This document shows positions 1 to 11,470 of a DNA stretch of 64,000 bases, piece by piece (the first letter of the stretch is position 1; the number at the start of each line of letters is the position of its first letter). A model generated the notes under the pieces. It was not told the DNA's origin. It did not search any database and saw only the letters and a list, made by a program, of their open reading frames with translations. Source of the DNA: Scenedesmus sp. ARA3. Lineage: Eukaryota; Chlorophyta; Chlorophyceae; Sphaeropleales; Scenedesmaceae. The DNA is taken from contig RWJK01000914.1 in the NCBI GenBank assembly GCA_004335835.1, positions 6,508 to 70,507 on the forward strand, read 5' to 3'. A program made the position numbers and the translations under genes.

Positions 1-1086
1 ACCAGCAGCAGCAGCACAGGTGGGCAGCAACACGACCAGTGCATTCCACATTCTGCACAGGCACCAAAAACAGGGGGCTCCAAAACACGTCTTTTCAGTG
101 CCAGGCAGTCAAGGCAGCACACAGCCAGCTGCCAGTCGCATGATGCGTGCAACACATCATCACGAATACACACATGCAGCTGCAGCACAAGGCACGCAAT
201 AGACAATAAGAAACCAATGAGGCATTCCAGGCACAGCAGGGGGGCTGCAGCAGCCGGAAAAAGCCGCTCCCGCCATTTCTTAAGGGCTTTTTATCCACCA
301 ATTTGGCTCAGGCTTCTTTTTGCAGCCTACTGCAGGGCTCAGCTGAACTCAGGCCCTCCAGACAACAATCAACACGGTCTGCCGCGCAAAAAGCACACAC
401 TCAGGCATGGTATCCCTTTAGCTTTAAGTGTTGCAGTGCATGTGTGTGTGCGGTGGAGGGGAGGTGCCTGCTTCCTTCACTGAACAAAGGGGTGTAACTG
501 ATGAGCCCCGGGCTCCACTGGTAACTGCGGCCCAGTTACCAGTGGACCATGCACCTGGAAGGGCATATTTTTGCACCAACAATTGATTAACACTGACCAC
601 ACAAAAACATTCACCGCAACTCATTGCACCCGCGTCACAAACTTTGACGAGTGCCGTTGGTTGCAGCAAGCAGCGTCTGTACAGCGTCACCGCAGCCTAC
701 TAGTTTGTGGCAGCACATGTGTTGTACAACCGTGGTCACAGGCTGTAACCACTTCGACCGTGACAGCCATCAACTCACAAGTAACCAGTGATGACAGTCA
801 TGATGTTCGATCATGGTTCAAAAGCCTCAAAAAATTCACGGATTATTCAAGGCACTACCCAGGTCACATGCGCCCTGCGGCAGCTGCGCATCAACGCGCC
901 ATGCCCACACTACGGCCAAGACTGCAGCGCCAAGTCATAAATCAGCTGCAGGCTGCAGTTGCTGCAATGGGTGCTGCTGCTCCTCTGCCTGCTCACAGGC
1001 AGTGCATTAGGCTGCAGCATGCGGTGTGACGCCAACACGCAACTAGCCACCTGCTGCCCCTCCAAGCATACCCTGCAGGCGCAGGG
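1..1086. other. 3' flank of gene A, no gene seen
   Basis: The plus strand here is AC-rich, so the minus strand is GT-rich. That is the composition found downstream of the other genes in the window, and it fits the 3' untranslated and flanking DNA of the minus-strand gene ending at 1087. Short open frames on both strands show no recognisable protein. I saw no clear minus-strand TGTAA signal. Confidence 0.4.
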
Positions 1087-4000
1087 CTAGCGGCGCCGGG
1101 CAGCTGCTCGTGCCTTGCTGCCCTTCACATGATTCTTGCTGCTGCCACTCCCTGCCGGCTCTGGTGCCAGACGCAGCTGTGCCAGCGGCAACATCGGCAA
1201 ATTTGGCGCCCCAGCCTCCTTGGCAAGAGCCAGCAGCGCAGCGCGCTGCTCTGGCTGCAGCCCGCGGGCCCCTGGCAGTGCACACAGCCCCCTGATGGCT
1301 TGATAGTACCTGCCCCTGATGGCTGCATTGAAGAACTTTGGAAACTGGTATGCCTGCAAGCCCTGTGCGCCTGGCAGCCCACACAACGCGAGCACAACGC
1401 GTGTGCCGTCGTCTGCTACAAAAGGTGATGGCTGTTTGTTGGCCTTGTGCATTGCCGCGTTAAGCAGCCCCACAACGTGCTGCGCTGTCATCTGCTTTGA
1501 TGCTGGCAGTTCTGAGAGCATCTGCACCACCTGAAGAACAGTGGCTGGTGCCTGCTTCATGTTCAACACACCCAACAGCAGCATATGCAGGCTTCCAGCC
1601 TCCAGCTGCTGTGCTATTGGGTCCTCGCACAACATCTGATAGAAGGCGACCATAGTCTTGTCTGTGGCTGTGTTGCGGCGCGTGAAGAAGCGTGCCAAGG
1701 TCAGCAGCACACCTGGCCCTGGAAACTCACTGCTACCGCTGCACTTCAACTCCAGCAACTCCTGCAACAGAGCCTCGCACAAGCCATCATCATCGCAGTT
1801 CTTGAGAACATCTTCCATGTAAAAGGCAAGCTGGTGTCCTGGGATGCGTGCTGCACGCGGCAGCCCCAGCACCAGCCGCACCGTGCGTAAGCAAGCGCTG
1901 CTGGTTTCTTCTGATGGTGCTGGCTTGGGTTGCCAACGATACAGTCCCTGGCGAGGGCGGTACAGCTCTGCAAGGATGCGCGGCAGCTGCGCTGTGATGG
2001 CTTTCGCATCCGCTGCCTCCCGAATGCACGGCATGCCGCACAAGCGCTCCAGCGCTTCCAGGGTGTAGCTGCTTGCTACTCCGCGAGTGTACACTGCATT
2101 CTTCAGCAGCCGCGCTGCCTCATCCGCAGTCAGGCCAGGCACCTTTTTCTTCTTCTGCTGCTGCTCCCTCAAACGCTGGATACTCTGTTCCAGCAGGCCG
2201 CATAGTGCAGCTGTTGCTCTGTGCTGATACGGTGTCGCCAGCACACTACTCAACACGGTGAGGATGCTGCTGCGCTGCATGTGATTGGCTTGTGGCATGC
2301 CGCACAGTACTTGCACGCATGCCTCAAATTCATGACTGATTGTGCCGGCACTGACAGCTGCTGACCAGTCTCGAGGCACAGCTAACAACCTGTGGAAGTG
2401 GCGGCTGGCCGCCACAGAAACAGTCTTCAGCAGCTCTGTGATGTGGTCGCTGCTCAGCTGCTGCACACCTGGCAGCAAGCTCAGCGCGTGGAATGAAGCT
2501 GGGCAGGCCTGCAGTGACTCTTTGAGCAGCTGCATCAGGGCATCCTGTGGGATGGCTGCCGCTGCTGCTGGCAGTCGCTTCAAGTACAGATGCACTGCGC
2601 TGCAGTTGTGATGCCACAGCGCGGCTGATATGAGGTTATCAACAGACTCCCACTCCGATGGCGGCACAGCCAGCGCTGCTGCAGGCATGTGCTCCACTAT
2701 AACAGGCAGCAGGTGGTGCTGCGGTATGCTGCTCAATTCCACTTCTTCAGGCATGAGGTGGTCTTGCAGGGTGTAGAAGTCTGCAAGCTGCAGCTGCTGC
2801 ACCCCTGGCAGCTTCAGCAGCAGCCTGACGCACTGATCATGCTCGGCTTGCAGAGCTGCCAGTAGCAGCTCTACAATCTGGTATTGCTGCAGGCGGTGCT
2901 GCACCAAGTTGTTGCTGAGCAACAGGTCCATTCCAGTTGCGTAGCTGTGCTCCAGTGACGCCAGCAGCAGCGACACAATCAGCTGTCCCGTGCCAGATGT
3001 TGCTGCAGCCATGCCACTATGCTTGCACAGCACACGCAGCACCTCCGTCCGCCTATGCTCTACGGCATCTGCGAGGGTGCTACCAAACACTGCCGCTGGC
3101 ACTGCTGCTGGCTTGAGGGTGTCCAAATCATCTATTGCTTTCACATTACTGCGTGCTGCTGCAGCCAGGAACAGGCTTCCTGCAAGCTCTGCGTCCAGTG
3201 TCCCTGCCACCCAGTGCTCCCAGGCTGCTGATACTGCCTGATGCCTGCTGTTGCACTTGAACATCATGTCTTCCAGCAGCAGGCTAGCCGCTTGCTGGGG
3301 CTTTTGCGTGAGCTGCATGCTGCACGCCAGCTGCAGGACATCAGGGAGGATTGCTGGGGGCGCACTGGCAGTATCCAGCAGCTGCTGTACCTGCATCATG
3401 CAAACAAAAACATCAAGTTACTTCAAGCACATCGTGACTGATTGGCAGACCTGCCATGGCAGCATGCATGGAGGTGCAGCTGCTATAGCAGAGCGGCTCT
3501 GCTACAGGCTGGATTATGAGGGCTGGCAGCGCCTGCTATATGGGTTCCTGGGGACAATGCACCACCATAAGTGCACGTCAAACGTCAGCCAGTGCTCAGG
3601 TATTCTCATGACAGATCCGCTTGCAGGAAAGCGCACCCACCAGGTCAACAGGCTTGTAGCACATCACCTCCAGCCAGGGAGGCAGTCCAGCAAGCAGCAG
3701 CACAGCAGCGCCAGATCCTACTGGCACATTGTACCGCTCTGCTCCTATCACAGCTGTGGCCTTCACCCACACCTCCCAGCCTGCTGTTCTGTTGCTGGAC
3801 GCCTGCAACAGCTGCTCAAAGCTGACCCTCAGCCCTGCCCGCACAAGGCCTGTGGCGACGTCCTCGGGTATGTTGTCCATGTTGATGCAATACGCTGCTG
3901 CAAATGGCACAACAGCAGGGCTGAGGCAGACCCTGGCACGTGCCATTGCTGCCAGCAGCCACACAGCCATGCCATCGTGTTGCTTCTTGCTGGTGTTTTT

Positions 4001-4426
4001 GCCATCATCTGCTACATCTGCTGCTTGCTCAATGGCGCAGGGCAGCAGGACTGGGGCTCTGCGCAACAGCACTGAATCTACTGCCTGTCTGAAAGCCTTG
4101 TTGCAGCTGCTGAGGCAAGCCAACTCTGAGACATCCAGACGGGTAACGTCAACAAGTAGCTCTAGTACATCTCCGTTTGGTGTGCTGTGCTTCAACTGCA
4201 GAAGTGGAGGTGAACGGTTTCCGCAGCTCCGGCAGCTTGTTGACGCGATGCTGCTGCTGGTTGATGACCTTGCTGCCTCACTGCCTGTATGATGTTGGCG
4301 GCAGTGCTGCCTCGTTGCCCAACCATGGTGTTGATGTATTCGTCTTTGTTTATGCTTACGCTTTGTGTTGGGAAGTGGCACAAGGCAAAAGTACAAGCAT
4401 CCCGCCTTGTCAGGCGCGAAGTGCAA
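1087..4426 (-). CDS. Gene A: F-box-like protein with helical repeats
   Basis: Two exons, complement(1087..3390, 3641..4426), about 1029 residues. The donor GTGGGT after codon 262 and the acceptor TGATGCAG join in phase 0. Exon 1 holds a segment (about residues 85-125, LELLVDVTRLDVSELACLSS) that resembles an F-box: Leu-rich, then a short run ending CNKAFR. Exon 2 is a long alpha-helical array with recurring LPG.Q.L / LLLAAL units of roughly 35 residues, loosely like ankyrin or other solenoid repeats but not canonical. No catalytic motif is visible. A substrate-adaptor role would follow from an F-box plus solenoid layout, but this is inference. The start is uncertain: only ATG 4426 is in frame, while the paralog B starts further in. 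Gene B (54337-57205) is clearly homologous, sharing for example ALPGARGLQPEQRAALL near the C-terminus. Confidence 0.72.
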
Positions 4427-6523
4427 GTTTGCCTTGCACTCCTACAGCGAGCACTTTCAACAATCGTGCGCTCAAAATACGAATACCATTGATATGAATC
4501 CCTAGCATCAAATGCACTGGGTACCCTTGGATGTGACAGCTACGTACGTGGCAGTGCCAGGGCTTGGCTGACACTGCATTGACACGTGTTTCTAATGGAT
4601 ACCCGAGGCCCTCTGTGCACACTGCATTGTTTTAGCATCCATCTTAAACGGCTGTCAGCATTTCAAAGATTGCACATTGCGGCACATGCAGCGCCATGGC
4701 ACAACCTACAGTGTGTGCCACACATGGCATGTGTCGATGCACATGATGTAAAGATGGACAGTCTAGCATATAAAATGAAAAGCTGCGCACCTTCAAGCAT
4801 TGCTTGTCCAGGAGACCTCCCGCCCAAGGTCCCCCGGCGCTCCAAGTGGGCTGTCCACGCAAGCACTGCTGTCCAGCATCATGGCATCATAGCATCATGC
4901 AAAGTTGTCACCTGTAGGCACAGGTGATGTACAAGTCACTACCTTTAGTAGCAGTGATCAAGTCGTAAGATCCCTGCAGTGTGCAAATTCCATGCTGCAA
5001 TGCTTTACTCTAGGACTGCAGCGCCACTGGCTTGAAACCACCAACAGCTGCTGCATGTGTTGCTTTCAGATGAGTCTACACGCTGCAGTGTTCCACCACC
5101 ATCTACCTAACAACCTAGCACTCTGCCGCCCACTCAGGGTCGTGCTGTAGCTGCAGACCTAAGGCTGCATGTCCTAGGCAGCAGATGGCAGGAGCCGTCC
5201 AATCTGCTACAAAAACAGAAGCCGCTACACAAAGCATTTCACACCAGGACCCCCCTTGGTGGCTTGTGGCACCGGACACGGAAAACACACCAGGTGTTTA
5301 CCTGCAGCCAAAATGATTGGAGCAGTGCGAAAAGACTGCACCTTACTGTATAAAGATATAGCAGTGCACTGCACGCCACAGGGCTCTGCAAAGCAGCAAG
5401 CTGACAGGCAGGCGCCTGATGCAACTGTTTTGAGTGAGTGGCGGTCTGCTGCTGCAATGCTTTCAGCAGCAGCTGTCATGCCACATTGTAGACAGAGCCG
5501 AGTGTCCAGCACAGCCATAGTGTGCTGGTTGGTAACAAAAACGTTGCGGTACTGTGCCAACACCTTCAGCACAAGACAGCTGGTCACGGCAACTGTACGG
5601 TCTGAACACCTGATGTAGGTGGATGTATGCATGCTGTTGCAGCATGCCAGCGCACACCCGTGCCTTTTGCAAGCACGCGACATTGCACACCTATAGGCAG
5701 CTCAATTAGCAACCAGTGCAACTATATGTCATGCGGCATGCGTGTGTGCTGCCTAGTAACGCACACCAAATTGCCTGCGCCCACAGCCTGCTAAGTAAAC
5801 ACTCAGAGTCACAACCATAGGATGCCTAGCAGAATACACCAAGCAATGCACTCTCATGATGCAAAAACCATTTTTTGTTAGTTTTCAGGCGCCAAATCGC
5901 ACGGCACAGAGATTGCCATGCACAGCTGCCAATGTTGTCTTCAGGATAGTGCTGTCAACAGCATGCGTTAATTAGTAAGACAACCTGCTACGTTTGATGC
6001 AGCTCATGCATCAATGCACATGCTCTAATTGCAACCAAGACGTGTGTGGAGAATACATAGAGCCATCAAACCATGGCCTGGCTGAAAGCCTTTAGTATCA
6101 CAGCCATCCAGCAACCACAAATGTTCAAATTGTCAAAGCACGCAGCATGCAACATGCTGCAAGAGCAACCTAATTGCATGGCAGCTGACACGTGCGTGCT
6201 CCTACACAGTTCAGCTGGTAGAAGTATTGCTCAGTTCAAAACCGGCACACCACCTACTAGTAGCAACCATGGGCCCCAATCACTCCCGCCTGCATTGTAA
6301 GCAAGCTGCTGATGTTTGATTATTGTATGTGTCTGCAGTCAAACGGCATATCTGCTATGCAGTGCTAATGTGTTTTGGCAAAGTTTCCAACCTCCATGTG
6401 CCCACAGGTGCACCGGACACACCAGCAACCATCCGCAGTTTCACAGGTACAAACACACCACGCACACACATCTCACCACATCCTCTCAACCACGCCACCC
6501 ACTGCCACCATGGCACAGCCTCT
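4427..6523. other. Intergenic between genes A and C
   Basis: This holds the promoter side of gene A and the 3' flank of gene C, both on the minus strand. Just upstream of gene A's start the minus strand aligns with DNA upstream of gene B's start (shared GCACTTC.CGCC and GTGTACTTT/TTGTACTTTTG-like blocks), so part of this is duplicated leader DNA. Open frames are short and unrecognisable. I see no tRNA or mobile element. Confidence 0.4.
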
Positions 6524-7842
6524 CTAATCACCTGTCACAGACTCGTCAGCAGCTGTCAGCCATGACGGCTCCCGCTCAAGTGACAGCGACAGCGCCTCGT
6601 CCTCAAAATGCACGCATGGTGGCAGCGAGTCTAACAGCAGAGCAATGTCCTCCATCATCTCTACATCATCTGCATCCTCTGGCCCCACCATCACAGCCTC
6701 TGCAGCTGCTGGGCCAGCCACTGTGTCAGCCTGTGCAGAGCGCACCACCACATCAACACGGCAATCATCAGCCGCACCCAGCTCAGGCGCAGGCGCCTGC
6801 TGCTGCTGCTGCTGCTGCTGCTTGTGGCGCTTCTGCGGCTGCAGCAGCAGGTGCTGGTCCATCAGCGTGGATGCATCGCTGGTCTGAGCCAGCAGCCCCG
6901 CCTGTACCAGCGGATGCTCAACTGTCTCAGATGCTGGCAGCAGCGGCGCTGACAGGCCAGACACAGCAGGAGTGACAGGACCTGGCAGGCCCTGCAGAGG
7001 CTGTGGGGCCAGTTGCAGCATCAGCTGCTGCTTGCGCTTCAGCGCAGCTTGCCTCCTCTCCTCTAAGGCCTCAATTTCCTGCTGCAGCTGCTGCAGCTGC
7101 TGCTGGTGGTGCGTGGCTGGCAGCAGCGCTGCTGGAGGCAGCTCTTGCTGTTGCTGCTGCTGCTGGGCTGGCTGCGTCTTTACCGACAGCTGCTGGTGCG
7201 GTAGTGGCAGCAGCGATGCCGCAGGCGATGCCAGCTGCAGCGCACCTGGCAGCAGCAATTGCATGCCGGCGTCTGCTGCAGCAGGTGCTGCTGGCGCTGC
7301 TGCTGGAGCAGCAGCCTGGGCGGCTGGAGGAATTGTGCCTGCTCCTGCTGATGCCATAGCATTGAGGATGCCCAGCGGCAGAGCCTGCAGGTCAAACAGC
7401 ATGCCTTGCTGCGCCCACTGCTGCGCCAGAGGATCTGCATCATCACTCCAGAACACCTCCCAGCTGCCGTGCCCCTCTGCACGCCACTCCTGCTGCGCCT
7501 GCTGCAGCGCGGGCTGCAGTCCTGCGGCATACATTGCCATGCCTAGTGGCACCAGCAGGTATGGCAGCCCCTGCTGCTGCAGTACCCAGGCCAGGGGCTG
7601 GCCTGGTGCTGTCACCTCCTGGTCCCAGCTGCACAGCAGGCCCCGCACCTGGCCCTGCTGCCACCACACACGGGGCCGGAATTCAGGAAAAGCTGTGAGC
7701 TTTACGTGCTTGGCTGCCTCCTTGTATGCTGCTGGCTTGATGCCGGTGTCTTGCAGCAGCTGCTGCAGGCGCGGAGCGCCTCCCCTGTCCACCCACTGCT
7801 GCAGCGCATGGAACTGCGCCACCTGCACAGGCCAGGAGCAGT

Positions 7843-7874
<32 letters not shown>

Positions 7875-10106
7875 TGGTGAGGAAATTCAAAGATGAATGT
7901 CATGTAATTGGCAGAAGAGCGTACACGGTGCTGCAGCTGTTGCCGCATCAAGATCAAGCTGCTAGACGCAAACCAGGCAGCATGTGGCGACCAACGAGCT
8001 GATGCCTTGCAGCTTGCACGTGTTGAACAATGTTAGTAACAGCCCCAGGCAGTGCCTCACCGTCTCCACCGGCCCCAGCTGCGTGCCGGCATCAGTCACC
8101 CTCAGGGCCTTCAGGATTGCAGCCATGTCTTTGCCCACACCCCTCAGCCTGCTGACTGCCTCGCTAGGCAGTGGCACCTCGGCTTTTGCTGCGCCCTTGG
8201 AGCGTGCTGTGACCACCTTGAAGGGACCACTCACAAGCGGCAGCACCTCTGGTAAAATGTTCACCGCTCCGTCGATCGCAGTGACGGTCAGCAGCAGCCG
8301 GCACAGCGTGGTCTGGCCACTGTGGCGTGTGTTGTCTGTGGCCTTCTCTGGCTTGATGCAGCGCAGGCCAGCCAGGCAGGCGGCGCCGCTCTGCAGCATG
8401 GATGGGAGGTGCAGGGACAGGTGCAGGGAAGGCAATGGTGCTGCCAGTTAGTGCAGAAAAGCAGTCGGGCTGTGAAAGAATGTTGCTAGAGCCGGTACAT
8501 CCCGGATGCATGCAGTGCATGGAACAGCTCTTGGAGGGGTGATCCTGCTCGCCATGATCACAAAATCAGGCGTAGCCAGCTGCGGCAAACAGCGCCGCAC
8601 CAAGTTGTTATCCTGCAAGCAGCCTGCTACAAATAGTTGTCCTGCAAGCAGCCGTGCCCACCTGCAGCGGCAGCCGTACGGAGCTGCCGCGCTGCTCAGC
8701 GCCGCTCTGCAGCAGCGGACTGCCCCTGACCAGGCAGGAGGCCAGCTGCTGTGCATCCAGCTGCTGCCCGTTTTGGTTGAGGTCCTCGTAGGCCTTGCTG
8801 TCCAGGAGCTGCACCTGCAGGCACCAAGCACAGGCAGCAGAGTTGTGTGTGCAGGGTTGCAGAAAAACGTGGGCCGTCAGGGCTGCAGACAGATTCCACA
8901 CAGCACTTGAGGCAATGTGCAGACATGCGCCACAGTGCTTTAGGCAAATGGCTACAGTGCACAGGAGAGTAACAGGCTTCGCGTTACCTGTTATCTTCAG
9001 TGCACACTGCAAGTGTAAGTTGGCCTAAGTTGGCCTCTTAACAGAGACAGGGTGCTGCCAGCATCATGACAATGCTAGCTGCTATAGCATCGTATCATTT
9101 CGCTGAACATCAGCTCACATTGCCACCATATAGCTGTTGTTCCCCTTATACTTGCACGCACCTGCAGCTGCTAACCAGGAAGCAGCAGCAGGCCTGCCTC
9201 ACCCAGCGCAGGCACAAGCCGCGCCTGCGGCTCGCCGCAGCAGCAGGCCAGCAGCAGCTGGCCTGACACGTAGACAGGGCGCAGCGTGCTGCTGCAGCGT
9301 GTGCTGCTGTGCCGGCAGTGGCGGCAGGCCTCATCCCTGCAGCCCTGGTGCCTGCAGGCAGAGCATTTGAAGAAGCTAGGCCGTGAGCGGTGATGATGAG
9401 TGGGTGATGGGGCTGGAGGTGCGATGCGTGGCACATGTTTCCATCCTGTTACATTGGATGAGACACTAAACACAGCGGCTTTTGCGGTTGGCATCTTGCG
9501 CCTCAATGCTGCCTACAGCTGCGTGCTCATGCTGTACATGTCACGTTTGTGGTTTCTAGCGATGGAAGCTGCTCACGTTTCACTGGAGGGAATATGCCGA
9601 GGCAAGCCGTAAACATTCCCCTGGCTGCCAGCGGCAGTGCTAGCTGCAACCTACTTGCAGTCGTGGTCCAGCACCAGCTTCAGCTGCTGCTGCCCAGGAG
9701 TTGAAGGCCCAGCGTAGCTGGCACCGCCGTTGATTGGCGAAGCAGGAGGCTGGATGCAGGCATGCTGCCAGATCCTGTCAGGCAGGAGAGAGGTTTGGGA
9801 AACGGGCGGGACAGCAGTGTCGGGATGCTGCTGCCCGGGCCCACCAGCAGCATTCAACGGCGCAGGTAGCAGCACACTGCGCCATTGCTTGCAGATGTTA
9901 TCTCCGCATTCGTATCCCGAGCTTCGACACCGCCAGGAGCAGCAGGCCCGCAAAAGGAGGCACAGCTCGCAAGGGGCTTGCATGGGCGTGTGGCAGCGAG
10001 CAAAGGCACTCACATGCGGCGCAAAGGCTCGACTACGTCGACGTTTGAGTACAACGACGTTGGGTAGCGCGAGCCTGGGGTTGCAAGGGCCCGGAGCGCT
10101 GATCAC
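6524..10106 (-). CDS. Gene C: CBP60-like protein with Cys-rich N-terminus and poly-Gln tail
   Basis: Five exons, complement(6524..7822, 8061..8390, 8662..8814, 9162..9351, 9655..10106), about 807 residues, all phases consistent. In order: exon 1 ends LKLVLDHDCK; exon 2 is Cys-rich (GCRDEACRHCRHSSTRC); exon 3 begins VQLLDSKAYEDLNQ; exon 4 carries GPFKVVTARSKGAAKAEVP, AVSRLRGVGKD and LGPVETV; exon 5 opens VAQFHALQQW, then LQQLLQDTGIKPAAYKEAAK and a Gln-rich tail. The order VQLLD, RLLLTV, PFKVVT, VSRL..VGKD, LLQ.....Y....KH parallels the plant calmodulin-binding protein 60 core (F.VKD, VWRLEKIGKDG, L..ILG.GMS...W....EHAK). I infer a nuclear DNA-binding or transcriptional role; no calmodulin site can be assigned. 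The N-terminal start is uncertain. Homologs D and E lie at the right end of the window. Confidence 0.7.
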
Positions 10107-10202
10107 GCTGGCTGTTCACCGGGGCCAAAGCAGTCCCAGGTACGTGTAGGCGCTGATATCTTGTGTTCGTTGCGCGCAATGGTTAGGACCATCAACAGAA
10201 GC

Positions 10203-10300
10203 CACTTGACGTTTTATCCAGGTGGATAGCTGACATCGCTGCGGTATTCCAACCTTCCGCTCACACATAACTTGACCTTCCCAGGTGCCAGGACGTGCTC
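10203..10300 (-). promoter_or_regulatory. Conserved upstream block of gene C with TATA-like end
   Basis: Reading the minus strand, this block has GAGCAC, GGCACCTGGGAAGGT, CGGAAGGTTGGAAT and GGATAAAAC (at 10211-10219). The same string of motifs lies at about 58050-58127 before gene D and 62878-62967 before gene E, each time about 550-600 bases upstream of the end of the LDHDC exon. A core promoter with a TATA-like GGATAAAA is the simplest reading. A coding leader exon is possible, because the frame stays open across it in C and D. Confidence 0.5.
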
Positions 10301-10322
10301 GCATTATGGCTACCATGAACAT

Positions 10323-11470
10323 GAGCCGAAGGCGACGACAGATGTCGACTCACTCACGTATATTGTGCGTCAAGGCCTAGACAACCAGCTGCACCAGCAG
10401 TAACAGCCAGCCTTGATCATGATCTGACTTTTGAAAGTTGTAGATGCCTCACCAGGGCGAGGTCCTGTGCGAATGTGCATATGATCAGCTTAAAATCAGT
10501 ATGCGAAACCTCTGGACTTGGGTGAATGCACGCCTGTTGACCACAAGTCAGTTGTACTGCATCTCTGGTCAAGAATTGGGTATATGGGCAGCATCATTGA
10601 GCGAGGCGCACAGGCTGCAGTGAGTGCAGGTCGCATGCCAGTTGAGGGAGGGGACTGTGTCGCTGCAACCTGCTCCAGGTATGGTGCGCGTCAAGTTGCC
10701 TGTTCCTGCACAAGGCTGCAGCCCGTCAGGCTGACCTGGTCTGGCAACAGACATGTGAACTGCAAGTGCATATGCAGTAGGTGTGGGCGAACAGGACTGC
10801 ACTCTGCATAACTGGTTTGAGCAACATGTTGGCTATAGGCCTGTAGCCAGAGAAAGATCCTGAGTGCAGCTGGCACGTGGGGCGGTTGCATGGCAACTCG
10901 TGGAATCGCTGGCTTGGAAGCCCAGTAGCGCCAAAAAAGCTATCCGTTGGTCGTTACAAAGGTTGAGGCAGGGTTGTCGGGCGCAAACCTGCGTGCACAG
11001 CAAGTGACATGCTCGTAGGAGGGTTGGAGACTTGGTCCGGGAGCAATGGTGTGTGGCGAAGGCGACGAAGGGGAGGCACTCAGGACCAGTAAACCGTAGA
11101 AAATAGTCATTTCTAGACGCTGCAAGGACAATGCTCACCTGTGTTGCTTCTTGATCAACGAGCGCTGATCGCGCCGCTTGAATTGCTCATAGCTTTTCAC
11201 ATATAGTACAAAACGGTCTTTGATTACTTTCTGGAGGGCTTTCCGCTTCTGATTGCTCGCAGTACGCCAGCACGACTCGCCTGGCGCTTTCTAGGTGAGG
11301 AGTCCAGCACCCTTGTTGACAAGGACCTTGACAAGTCCTGCATGGTGCCACGACCAGGGTATGATAGGGTTGGCAGGCGTCTTGCTGAGCTTGCGCCAGC
11401 TTCAGACACCGAGTATCCAGAAGGGCAGCCCACTTTTTAGCGCAGCTGGGCCGCGGCTCTGCATATAGCC
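10323..11470. other. Intergenic between divergent genes C and MYB
   Basis: About 1.1 kb between the upstream block of gene C (minus) and the first MYB exon (plus). It should hold the MYB promoter. Base composition is less skewed than in the 3' flanks. I found only short open frames without recognisable products and no clear TATA box for the MYB gene. Confidence 0.35.
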
